Shown here: piece by piece, positions 17,053-24,318 of the stretch
How the letters are laid out: the number at the start of each line of letters is the position of its first letter
Position numbering within the stretch: position 1 is the stretch's first letter
Source: Actinoplanes solisilvae
GTDB lineage: Bacteria > Actinomycetota > Actinomycetes > Mycobacteriales > Micromonosporaceae
Length of the DNA: 64,000 bases
Assembly: GCF_003999975.1 (NCBI RefSeq)
Contig: NZ_RJAC01000008.1
Coordinates: forward strand, 279,021 to 343,020
Direction of reading: 5' to 3'
Made by a program: the position numbers and the translations under genes
Notes under the pieces: generated by a model
Told to the model about the DNA's origin: nothing
What the model saw: only the letters and a program-made list of their open reading frames with translations
The model's database searches: none

Positions 17053-18621
17053 TTACGTGAGGTCGAACGTGTACTCGGCGCGGTGGACCTGGCCGGCGAT
17101 CTGGAACTCCAGGTAGGCGCGGTAGCGGGCGTTGCCCGGGATCGAGACGGCGAACTTGATGGCGCCGTCGACCAGTTCGGCCTCGGGGTGGACGTGCACG
17201 TAGCCCAGGTCGCCCTCGCGCAGCACGACCAGGTGGCCGAAGGCGCCCAGGTAGCGCTCCAGGGTGGCCGGGCCCGGCGCCCCGCTGCGGGCGACCCGGA
17301 AGAGCACGGGCGCGGTCATTCCGGCCTGCGGGGTTCCCTCCATCGTGGCCGTGAACGGGCCGGCCTGTGCCTTGAGCGCGGGCGGGGGCAGAGCCACCTC
17401 GGTCGCGGCTCCGGGCACGAGATGATCGATGCCCAGGACCAGGGGAATCGACGTTCCCTGGACGGTTTCGACGGTGAAGTCGGCGAAGACGCGGTAGGTG
17501 CCGGGCTTCGTGAGCTTCAACGGCACCGACCACACGCCGTCGGCTGACATGGTCGGGTGCAGGTGCTGGAAGCCGTCCAGGCCGCGGCCCACGACGACCA
17601 GGTGCAACGCCTTGTCGTGCACCACGGAGAAACGGGTGGCCGGCTGCCGGTCGGCGCCGACGATACGGAAGGCGTAGTCGATCGTGCTGCCCGCGGCCTG
17701 CGTACGCCGGACGGGCTGCAGGACGTAGCCGGTGGAGCTGACCGTCGTCCCCAGCGCTTCGACCGAGGCTTCGCCGCCGGCCGTCCCGCCGTGCTGGTGG
17801 CCGCCGGGCATCACTGCCTGCGGGGCTGCCGCCGGGGGCGCCGGAGCGGCCGGGGTCTGTGCGCGGGCTGTTGTGCGGCCGAGCGCATAACCGCCGATCA
17901 GAGCCACGACGACCCCGCCGACCGCGATCGGCACGACCGGGATGGCGTTGCGGCGGCGCCAGAGCGCGACACCGGCCACCGCCACCGCCACGGCAGCCGC
18001 ACCCCCGAGCCAGGCCGGGAGATTGTTTTCCTCTGCCTTGGGAGCAGCGGCGGGCGGGGCCGCCGCCGGGGCCGGGGCCGTGGACGAAGGCGCGGCTGCG
18101 GGCGGCACCGCCTTGCCGGAGAGCGCCGGGTCGGCCTGGTTGGTCGGCGGCGTCCAGCCTGATGGCGCGGGCGTCGTCGGTCCGGTGTATTTGAAGGTCA
18201 CCGTGCCGTGCACCGAGTCGCCGTCCGACGCCCGGGACAGGTAGTCGATCTTGTATTCACCGGTCGCCGGGAAGTGGGCGACGGCCACGCGCGCCGGGAA
18301 ACCGGTCGTGTACTGCCGCGGCTCGAATTTGCCGTTCTCCATGAAGTATTCGGTGACGGGTGTGTCGAGCGGTCGCGCGCTGCCGTGCTCCCAGCCGTTG
18401 TCGACCCGCGCGCCGGCCGGCGACGTGATCGTGAAGTAGGCGTTGTCCGGCACCTGCTCGGTGAAGTAGAGCTCCACGCTGCCCATCGGCGCGGTGACCG
18501 TGGCGTTGTTCTTCGGGTTGGACATCGCCAGCGTGCCGTGGGCCGACGCCGGGGCCGGCACGGCAAGGACGACCACCACCGCGGCGACGGCAGTGAGCAA
18601 GAAACGACGGACAGCTCCCAT
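17053..18621 (-). CDS. CopC-domain copper protein with membrane anchor and second extracytoplasmic domain
   Basis: 522 residues. The signal peptide ends PAPASA and the mature protein begins HGTLAMSNPKNNATV, so His is the first mature residue, as in the copper site of CopC proteins. The CopC domain spans about residues 29-125, with VELYFTEQVPDNA. A Pro/Ala-rich linker leads to two hydrophobic segments at about 205-222 and 228-250. The C-terminal 250 residues include FQHLHPTM and YVHVHPEAEL, histidine pairs suited to metal binding. Likely role: holding or passing copper at the outer face of the membrane. No CopD gene is adjacent. The neighbouring gene at lower coordinates ends facing it across a 229-bp gap in which I see no clear structure. 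Confidence 0.82.
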   Translation of the reverse strand: MGAVRRFLLTAVAAVVVVLAVPAPASAHGTLAMSNPKNNATVTAPMGSVELYFTEQVPDNAYFTITSPAGARVDNGWEHGSARPLDTPVTEYFMENGKFEPRQYTTGFPARVAVAHFPATGEYKIDYLSRASDGDSVHGTVTFKYTGPTTPAPSGWTPPTNQADPALSGKAVPPAAAPSSTAPAPAAAPPAAAPKAEENNLPAWLGGAAAVAVAVAGVALWRRRNAIPVVPIAVGGVVVALIGGYALGRTTARAQTPAAPAPPAAAPQAVMPGGHQHGGTAGGEASVEALGTTVSSTGYVLQPVRRTQAAGSTIDYAFRIVGADRQPATRFSVVHDKALHLVVVGRGLDGFQHLHPTMSADGVWSVPLKLTKPGTYRVFADFTVETVQGTSIPLVLGIDHLVPGAATEVALPPPALKAQAGPFTATMEGTPQAGMTAPVLFRVARSGAPGPATLERYLGAFGHLVVLREGDLGYVHVHPEAELVDGAIKFAVSIPGNARYRAYLEFQIAGQVHRAEYTFDLT

Positions 18622-18670
18622 CGCTCAATCCTCAAGCCCTGGCGCTTTTAGTCAAGGCATCGAGATCTTT

Positions 18671-20950
18671 TTATTTTGACGGAAGAAGTCCGGCCAGTGA
18701 CGGGGCCGGCCGATAGGCGGCGATCTCGTTCGCCGGCATCGGCCGGCCATAGTGGTAGCCCTGGGCGTAGCGGTAGCCGAGCCGCACCAGCTCGGCGGCC
18801 TGCTCGGCGGTCTCGACGCCCTCGGCCACCGCGCGCAGGCCCAGCCCCTCGCAGATGCCGATCAGGGCGGCCACCACGACGGCCTGCTGTCCGCCCTCGG
18901 TGACATCGTCCACGAACGACTTGTCGACCTTCAGCACATCGGCCGGGCACGTACGCAGCAGACCCAGCGACGAGTGCCCAGTGCCGAAATCGTCGAGAGC
19001 GATCTGTACGCCCAACGCGGCGATCGCCCGCAGCTCGGTCAGGGCGGCCCCGCCGTCGAAGACCGCCGTCTCGGTGACCTCGACCGTAAGCACCCCGGGC
19101 GGCAGTCCGGTGCGGTCGAGCACGGCCGCGACCTCCTGCGCGAAGCCCGCCTCACGCAACTGGCGGGCCGACACGTTCACGGTCACCGTCCGCGGGGCGG
19201 CGTCGCCCAGCTCGTCACGCCACCGCACCGCCTGGCGGCAGGCCTCCTCGAGGATCCAGGCGCCCAACGGCACGATCAGGCCCGTACGCTCGGCCGCCGG
19301 AATGAACACGGCCGGGCTGATCGGCCCACGCGCCGGATGCGTCCAGCGCACCAAGGTCTCGACACCGTGCAGCTCGCCGCCGGGCATGGTCACGATCGGC
19401 TGGTAGTGCAGGGTGAGCTGGTCGGTGTCGAGCGCGACGCGCAGGTCGGCGGCGAGCCGGGACTGCTCGGCGGTCCGCTGGTCCATCGCCGCGGCGTAGA
19501 CGACCTGGCGGCCCTTGCCCTGCCGCTTGGCCTCGTACATCGCCACGTCAGCACGGCGCAGCAACTCCTCGGCGGTATCGCCGGCCCGAGCCGGAGCCAG
19601 CCCGATGCTCGCCTCGACCACCAGCTCGTGCCCGCCCGCCCGCACCGGACTGCGCAGCTCAGCGGCGATCGCGGACAGGGTCGCACACACCTCGCCGCGC
19701 AGCAGCAGCGCATACTCGTCGCCTCCCTGCCGGGCCGCGAGGTTACCGGCCGGCAGCCGCGCCGCGATCGACGCGCCGACCGCGGTCAGCAGCTCGTCGC
19801 CGACCGGGTGGCCGAGGTCGTCGTTGATCTCCTTGAAGTCGTCCAGGTCGATCAGGGCGACCGTCACGCCGTCCGGGTCGTCGGCGAGGGCAGCCGCGAT
19901 CTCGCGGGCCAGCACCGTGCGGTTGGCCAGGCCGGTGAGCGCGTCGTGGCCGGCGCGGTGGGCCAGTTCGCGCTGGCGGGCGTCGAGGTCGTCGAGAAGC
20001 CGGGCGTTGTCGCGCAGCGCCACGACCTGACGAGCGGCGACCACCACGGTCACGGTCACCGAACCGATCGCGACGACCAGCATGTCGGGCGCCCGCTCGG
20101 CCGCGGTGAACAGCAGCAGGCCGCCCGTGGCCAGCACCGCCCCGTACGGCATGAGGCTGAGCCGGCGCGTGAGCGGCCGGGGCTGGGGACGGCCGGCGAG
20201 CGTGGCCCGCGACTGGCGGTCGGCGGCGAGGCTGAGCAGCAGGCTGGTCGTAGGCAGCAGCACGTGGGTGACGTTCAGGTGGGGCTTGTCGGCGAACAGC
20301 GGCGCCAGCGCCCCGCCGCCCGCACCGACCGCCCCGGTCACGGCGAGCAGGTGCAGGGCCCGCCGGTCGATCAGGCCGGTGCCGGTGAAGGCGACCTTGA
20401 CGAACGCGAAGACGCAGACGAAACCGGCCGCCACCACGATGCCGGCCGCCGCGAAGTCGCCGGTCCCGCCGACCGACCAGTGGTGCCAGCGGGGGTACGC
20501 CAGGTGCCAGCTGAACGTGACCACCGTGACCAGGACGGTGGCGATGTCGAGACCGAAGCGGGTCCACTCGATGCTCGTACGCCGCGCCCCGGGAATGCGC
20601 AGCAGCCCCACCAGGAACGCGAGCAGCCCCGCGACCAGGATCAGTGCGGTCGCCCCGCCGATGTGCTGATTCTCCTGGCGGCCGGTGAGGTTGTCGAAGG
20701 CGCTGAGCGCGGTGCCCAGGCCGATCAGCGCGATACCCGCCGAGGCGTACCGCCAATACGTGCGGCCGTCGGCGGCGGCGCGCCACGAGATGACCGTGGC
20801 CACCGGGACAGAACCGAAGAGCGGGAGCCACCCGTACGCGGAAGGGGTTGTCGTGAACAGGCCGACGGTGAAGTAGATCGCGGCGGTGAGCTGGAACCCC
20901 ACGGCAAGCGCGAGGGGACGCGTCAGGCGCCACGGAAGCACACTCTCCAC
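18671..20950 (-). CDS. Membrane GGDEF/EAL c-di-GMP protein
   Basis: 759 residues. About eight hydrophobic segments fill residues 10-300, an integral-membrane sensor. GGDEF follows, with the signature present as RQGGDEYALLLRG near residue 408 (GGDEY is compatible with cyclase activity). The EAL domain begins HGVETLVRWTHP near residue 530, so the name motif reads ETL rather than EAL. Later catalytic blocks look intact: TVNVSARQL, TVEVTETAVF, ALDDFGTGHSSLGLL, KVDKSFVDD and AVAEGVET. It is probably a bifunctional c-di-GMP synthase/phosphodiesterase, or one with a weakened EAL site. It stands alone between a copper protein and the DUF1648/GntR pair. Confidence 0.92.
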   Translation of the reverse strand: MESVLPWRLTRPLALAVGFQLTAAIYFTVGLFTTTPSAYGWLPLFGSVPVATVISWRAAADGRTYWRYASAGIALIGLGTALSAFDNLTGRQENQHIGGATALILVAGLLAFLVGLLRIPGARRTSIEWTRFGLDIATVLVTVVTFSWHLAYPRWHHWSVGGTGDFAAAGIVVAAGFVCVFAFVKVAFTGTGLIDRRALHLLAVTGAVGAGGGALAPLFADKPHLNVTHVLLPTTSLLLSLAADRQSRATLAGRPQPRPLTRRLSLMPYGAVLATGGLLLFTAAERAPDMLVVAIGSVTVTVVVAARQVVALRDNARLLDDLDARQRELAHRAGHDALTGLANRTVLAREIAAALADDPDGVTVALIDLDDFKEINDDLGHPVGDELLTAVGASIAARLPAGNLAARQGGDEYALLLRGEVCATLSAIAAELRSPVRAGGHELVVEASIGLAPARAGDTAEELLRRADVAMYEAKRQGKGRQVVYAAAMDQRTAEQSRLAADLRVALDTDQLTLHYQPIVTMPGGELHGVETLVRWTHPARGPISPAVFIPAAERTGLIVPLGAWILEEACRQAVRWRDELGDAAPRTVTVNVSARQLREAGFAQEVAAVLDRTGLPPGVLTVEVTETAVFDGGAALTELRAIAALGVQIALDDFGTGHSSLGLLRTCPADVLKVDKSFVDDVTEGGQQAVVVAALIGICEGLGLRAVAEGVETAEQAAELVRLGYRYAQGYHYGRPMPANEIAAYRPAPSLAGLLPSK

Positions 20951-21000
20951 ACGGTTCCCATCGGCCCGTGACCGCCGGAGGCTGAGCTAAGTGCCCGGCT

Positions 21001-21888
21001 TTACCCGGACACGAGGGCGCCGAGCAGGGCGGCCGGCGTGCGCGGGTCGTCCATGGTGATCGCGAGAAGGTGGCCGTTGGTCAGGTAAAGCACCAGGCCG
21101 GGACCTTTGCGCAGGACGAGGGCCGAGCGGCCCGGCGTGATGCGGTAACCCCAGCCGCCCCACTCGAGCGGGTTGATCTCGGTGGCATCGGCCCGAACGA
21201 TGTCTTTCAGCGGGACGGTCTTGAACGGGATGTCGAGCAGGCCCGCCACCAGACGTACGCCCCGGCGGTCGACGGTGACCCGGACGCGGCCGAAGACGAG
21301 ACCGGTGAGCACGGGCACGGCGAGCACGGGCCAGATCTCGACCGGGCCGGCCGCGGCGACGACCGCGATCACCAGGGCCGCGATCACGCTGATGGTGAGC
21401 AGGAGCGGGGCACGCTGGGTGGTGGACCAGGCCGCGCGCTCGGTGGGCGACAGGTCGAGCGGGGTCACGGTGACCGGGGGCGGCGTGTGCCCGCCCGGCT
21501 GCGGGCCCGCCACGACCGCGACGACGGCGGCCCAGCCGATGCCGGCGACGAGCCACAGGAAGCGCCAGCCCAGGCGGGTGTCGACGGGATCGGTGGAGGC
21601 CGCGGCCAGCCAGACCCCCGCCGCGCCGCCGGCGACCGCGCCGCACGCGGCGAGCAGGTAACGCGTACGTGGGACGAACAGGGCGGCCACCCCGGCGGCG
21701 ACACCGACCGCCAGGATCGCCACGGCGAACCCGGTCGCGTCGCTGAACCCGTCGGCCGGGCCGGTGCCGCTCCAATGAGTGGGGAGACGGTCGGGCAGCC
21801 GATCGGACCAGGCCGCCCACGTGAACGCGGTGACCGCCAGGGGCAGCCAGATCAGGATCAGCGCCGCCCAAATCCTCGAACGGGTCAT
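21001..21888 (-). CDS. DUF1648-type membrane protein co-transcribed with a GntR regulator
   Basis: 295 residues, ATG at 21888 overlapping the GntR stop by 4 bp. The N-terminus (WAAWSDRLPDRLPTHWSGTGPADGFS) matches DUF1648, with membrane segments at about 8-26, 50-68, 75-95 and 105-125. Another hydrophobic pair at about 165-205 precedes a C-terminal beta-rich segment resembling a membrane-anchored PH-like domain (VRVTVDRRGVRLVAGLLDIPFKTV). Such proteins are commonly paired with YtrA-type GntR regulators and may act in envelope stress; the molecular function is unknown. Confidence 0.8.
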   Translation of the reverse strand: MTRSRIWAALILIWLPLAVTAFTWAAWSDRLPDRLPTHWSGTGPADGFSDATGFAVAILAVGVAAGVAALFVPRTRYLLAACGAVAGGAAGVWLAAASTDPVDTRLGWRFLWLVAGIGWAAVVAVVAGPQPGGHTPPPVTVTPLDLSPTERAAWSTTQRAPLLLTISVIAALVIAVVAAAGPVEIWPVLAVPVLTGLVFGRVRVTVDRRGVRLVAGLLDIPFKTVPLKDIVRADATEINPLEWGGWGYRITPGRSALVLRKGPGLVLYLTNGHLLAITMDDPRTPAALLGALVSG

Positions 21889-22238
21889 GGTTGTGCCTCC
21901 CTCACTATCGCAAGCATCTCGGCGTTGCCCAGCCCCTGCCGGCGCGCCTCCCCCACGAACTGCCGGGCCAGATCGAGCAGCCGCAGCCGGGCCACGTCAG
22001 CGTCACCGCGCACCACGGCGCCCCGGCCTCGGCGCAGCTCGATCAGCTCTTCGTCGCGCAGCTTGGCGTAGGCGCGCAGCACGGTGTGCAGATTGACGTC
22101 GAGCACGTCGGCCAGCTCGCGGGCGGCCGGCAGCCGCTCCCCCGGCATCAGCTCGCCACGCAGCACCCCACCCCGAACCTGCGCCGCGATCTGATCAGCG
22201 AGCGGCTCGGCCGCCGCCACATCCACCCGGAACAACAT
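21885..22238 (-). CDS. GntR-family regulator, YtrA type
   Basis: 117 residues, ATG at 22238. The winged helix is at about residues 12-75: LADQIAAQVRGGVLRGELMPGE, then LPAARELADVLDVNLHTVLRAYAKL and the wing LIELRRGRGAVV. Only about 40 residues follow, the short tail of the YtrA subfamily, with no large effector domain. The adjacent palindrome over its own -10 box points to autorepression together with the DUF1648 gene it overlaps. Confidence 0.92.
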   Translation of the reverse strand: MLFRVDVAAAEPLADQIAAQVRGGVLRGELMPGERLPAARELADVLDVNLHTVLRAYAKLRDEELIELRRGRGAVVRGDADVARLRLLDLARQFVGEARRQGLGNAEMLAIVREAQP

Positions 22239-22247
22239 GTTCGCATT

Positions 22248-22263
22248 CTACTATAACAAGTAG
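22248..22263 (-). promoter_or_regulatory. Probable GntR operator overlapping the -10 box
   Basis: CTACTATAACAAGTAG has perfect CTACT/AGTAG arms around six bases. Read on the minus strand it contains TATAGT, a good -10 hexamer, 11 nt before the regulator's ATG. Binding here would block the promoter. Confidence 0.6.
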
Positions 22264-22307
22264 TCGTTCGCTGCCGGCATCACCGGTTCTCCAGACAGGA
22301 ACACCGT

Positions 22308-22469
22308 CTTCCTAAGTCAGGAAGAACAAGCTTGAACTTAGGAAGATGCGCAGCCGTCTCGGCACGCGCGGAAACCTAAAATACCTGGTCAAGGGCCCAT
22401 CAAGGCTTCTTCCTCAGACATGGCATCATCTTCCTAAGACCGGTTCTGTTTGCTTCCTGACTTAGGAAG
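22308..22469. promoter_or_regulatory. Paired palindromic operator array upstream of the AlbA_2 ATPase gene
   Basis: CTTCCTAAGTCAGGAAG lies at 22308-22324 and its exact reverse complement at 22453-22469. Half-elements CTTAGGAAG (22337-22345) and CTTCCTAAG (22430-22438) sit inside them, each in the mirror position and each flanked by the same GATG/CATC. A further near-match, CTTCCTCAG, is at 22409-22417. The whole 162-bp block therefore has two-fold symmetry, with 17 bp and 12 bp of exact match on each side and 12-14 variable bases between. The last site ends 9 bp before the ATG. The TTCCTAAG core recurs too often and too regularly for chance. Confidence 0.8.
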
Positions 22470-22478
22470 AAGCGACGC

Positions 22479-24257
22479 ATGACAACTGAGTGGCTTGAGG
22501 GCTTGATCACGGAGCTGCGTAAGTTCGGCTCGGAGGCAACGAGGGTCGAGGTCAAGGCGGCATCTGGCGGCCTACCCGCCTCGGCCAGGGAAAGCCTCGC
22601 CGCCTTCTGCAACAGCCCTGGTGGCGGCACCCTCATTCTCGGCCTGGATGACACGCCCGGCTTCCAGCCTGTCGGGCGGCTGGACGCTCGAAAGCTTCAA
22701 GCCGATCTTGCCGCCATGTGCCGTGACGACCTGACACCCCCGCTTCAACCGGACATCTTCATCGGGGACGTCGACGGCTCTCCAGTCGTCGTAGCGCAGG
22801 TATTCGAGCTCCCACGTGAACAGAAGCCCTGCTACATCACCACAAAGGGTCTCAGCCGCGGCGCCTTCATCAGAGTGGCAGATTCGGACAGACGTCTTAC
22901 GGCCGAGGAAGTACATCAACTGATCGCCGAGCGAGGGCAGCCCGTATTTGATGCGGAGGCTGTGGATGGCGCAGACCTGACCGCTCTGGATGAATCAGCG
23001 GTCAGCAGCTATGCAAACCGCCTTCGCGAACAGAATCCGCGCCTATGGGCCAACGAGTCCATCGAAACCATCCTACGGATGAATCGAGTCATTGTTCCCG
23101 ACTCAACCGGCGAGTATCGACCGTCAGTCGCCGGACTACTTTCACTCGGCCACTTCCCGCAACAGTTTTTCCCTCAGCTGAACGTCACTTTCGTGCACTA
23201 TCCAACGTTGACCGGCGAGAGCTCACCGTCCGGAATCAGGTTCCTCGACAACGTAAGCCTGAACGGGTCGATACCGTACATGGCGCGTGAAGCACTCGCG
23301 GCGATTCAGCGAAACATGACACGCAGGTCGCTCATCACCGGCGACGGCAGGCGCGACGTCTGGGAATACCCACCTGAAGCACTTCGAGAAGCAATCGTCA
23401 ACGCCCTCGTCCATAGGGATCTTTCTCCCGGCAGTCGTGGGACGCAGGTTCAGATCGAGCTTTATCCCGATCGCCTCAAGATCCAGAACTCTGGAGGGCT
23501 GTTCGGTTCGCTGGACGTAAACCGTCTCGGCGAAGAAGGCCGATCGTCAGCTCGAAACTCGCTGCTGCTCAAGCTCCTGGAGGACGTCACCGTTCCAGGG
23601 GAAGACAGAACCGTATGCGAGAACCGCGGGTCCGGCATCCGAGCGATGATATCTTCGCTTCGCCGAGCCGGCATGGGACCTCCGTCGTTCAAGGACCGGG
23701 TCACATCATTCGAAGTACTGATGCCGAATCACGCGCTTCTCGACGACGACACCGTCATGTGGCTCAGCGCGCTGGGTCGCGGAGGAATTCGAGACTCGCA
23801 ATGCATAGCCTTGGCATTGATGAGGCGCGGCGAAGTGCTCGACAATTCCAAGTATCGGGCCGCGACAGGGGTGAATGACAGCCGCGTCGCATATTTCGAG
23901 CTGCAAGACCTTGTCGCACGCGAACTCGTCGACCAAACGGGGAGCCGCGGCGGTGCACGCTATACACTGTCCGAATACGCCCGTCTCGTCGGCACGCATG
24001 AGGCCCGGCGTCGGCCTCGACCCAACAGAAGACTGCAGATAATCGAGGCGCTCGCGCATCTCGGCGATCTCTCCAAGGCAGAAATCGCCCAAACGATCGG
24101 GGCTACCGAAAAAACCGCAGAGCACTGGCTTGGCCGGCTCAAGCGTGACGGCGAGATCGAGGTAATCGGTGGCAAGAACCGAAGTAAGAACACCCGTTAC
24201 ATTTTGAGCCCCCAGCTGCGGCTCCTGCTTGCGGACGCCGAACCGATGGATCGATAA
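22479..24257 (+). CDS. AlbA_2 / divergent AAA-4 ATP-binding protein with winged-helix tail
   Basis: 592 residues from ATG 22479. The N-terminal AlbA_2 (Schlafen-related) domain has EATRVEVKAASGG, FCNSPGGGTLILGLDD and GAFIRVADSDRRLT. Residues of about 290-410 form a GHKL-like HATPase_c_4 domain: PPEALREAIVNALVHRDLS (N box), YPDRLKIQNSGGLF and ENRGSGI. The C-terminus carries two helix-turn-helix segments, one reading LGDLSKAEIAQTIGATEKTAEHWL. Known relatives are putative transcriptional regulators or components of phage-defence loci. Codon choice is visibly less GC-biased than in the flanking genes (many third-position A/T), suggesting recent transfer. The palindromic array just upstream suggests the protein controls itself. 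Confidence 0.85.
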   Translation: MTTEWLEGLITELRKFGSEATRVEVKAASGGLPASARESLAAFCNSPGGGTLILGLDDTPGFQPVGRLDARKLQADLAAMCRDDLTPPLQPDIFIGDVDGSPVVVAQVFELPREQKPCYITTKGLSRGAFIRVADSDRRLTAEEVHQLIAERGQPVFDAEAVDGADLTALDESAVSSYANRLREQNPRLWANESIETILRMNRVIVPDSTGEYRPSVAGLLSLGHFPQQFFPQLNVTFVHYPTLTGESSPSGIRFLDNVSLNGSIPYMAREALAAIQRNMTRRSLITGDGRRDVWEYPPEALREAIVNALVHRDLSPGSRGTQVQIELYPDRLKIQNSGGLFGSLDVNRLGEEGRSSARNSLLLKLLEDVTVPGEDRTVCENRGSGIRAMISSLRRAGMGPPSFKDRVTSFEVLMPNHALLDDDTVMWLSALGRGGIRDSQCIALALMRRGEVLDNSKYRAATGVNDSRVAYFELQDLVARELVDQTGSRGGARYTLSEYARLVGTHEARRRPRPNRRLQIIEALAHLGDLSKAEIAQTIGATEKTAEHWLGRLKRDGEIEVIGGKNRSKNTRYILSPQLRLLLADAEPMDR

Positions 24258-24281
24258 GACCGAACGTGGTTCGTCAAGGAT

Positions 24282-24312
24282 CCCCGGCCCGGCCGCGAGG
24301 GCCGGGCCGGGG
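24282..24312. terminator. Strong bidirectional terminator hairpin
   Basis: A 13-bp perfect GC stem (24282-24294 with 24300-24312) around GCGAG, followed by TTTCG. It lies between the stop codons of two convergent genes, 24 bp from one and 6 bp from the other. Confidence 0.85.
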
Positions 24313-24318
24313 TTTCGA

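Noticed and set aside
18752..20971. 739-codon plus-strand open frame
   Set aside because: Antisense to the GGDEF/EAL gene, whose motifs are unambiguous.
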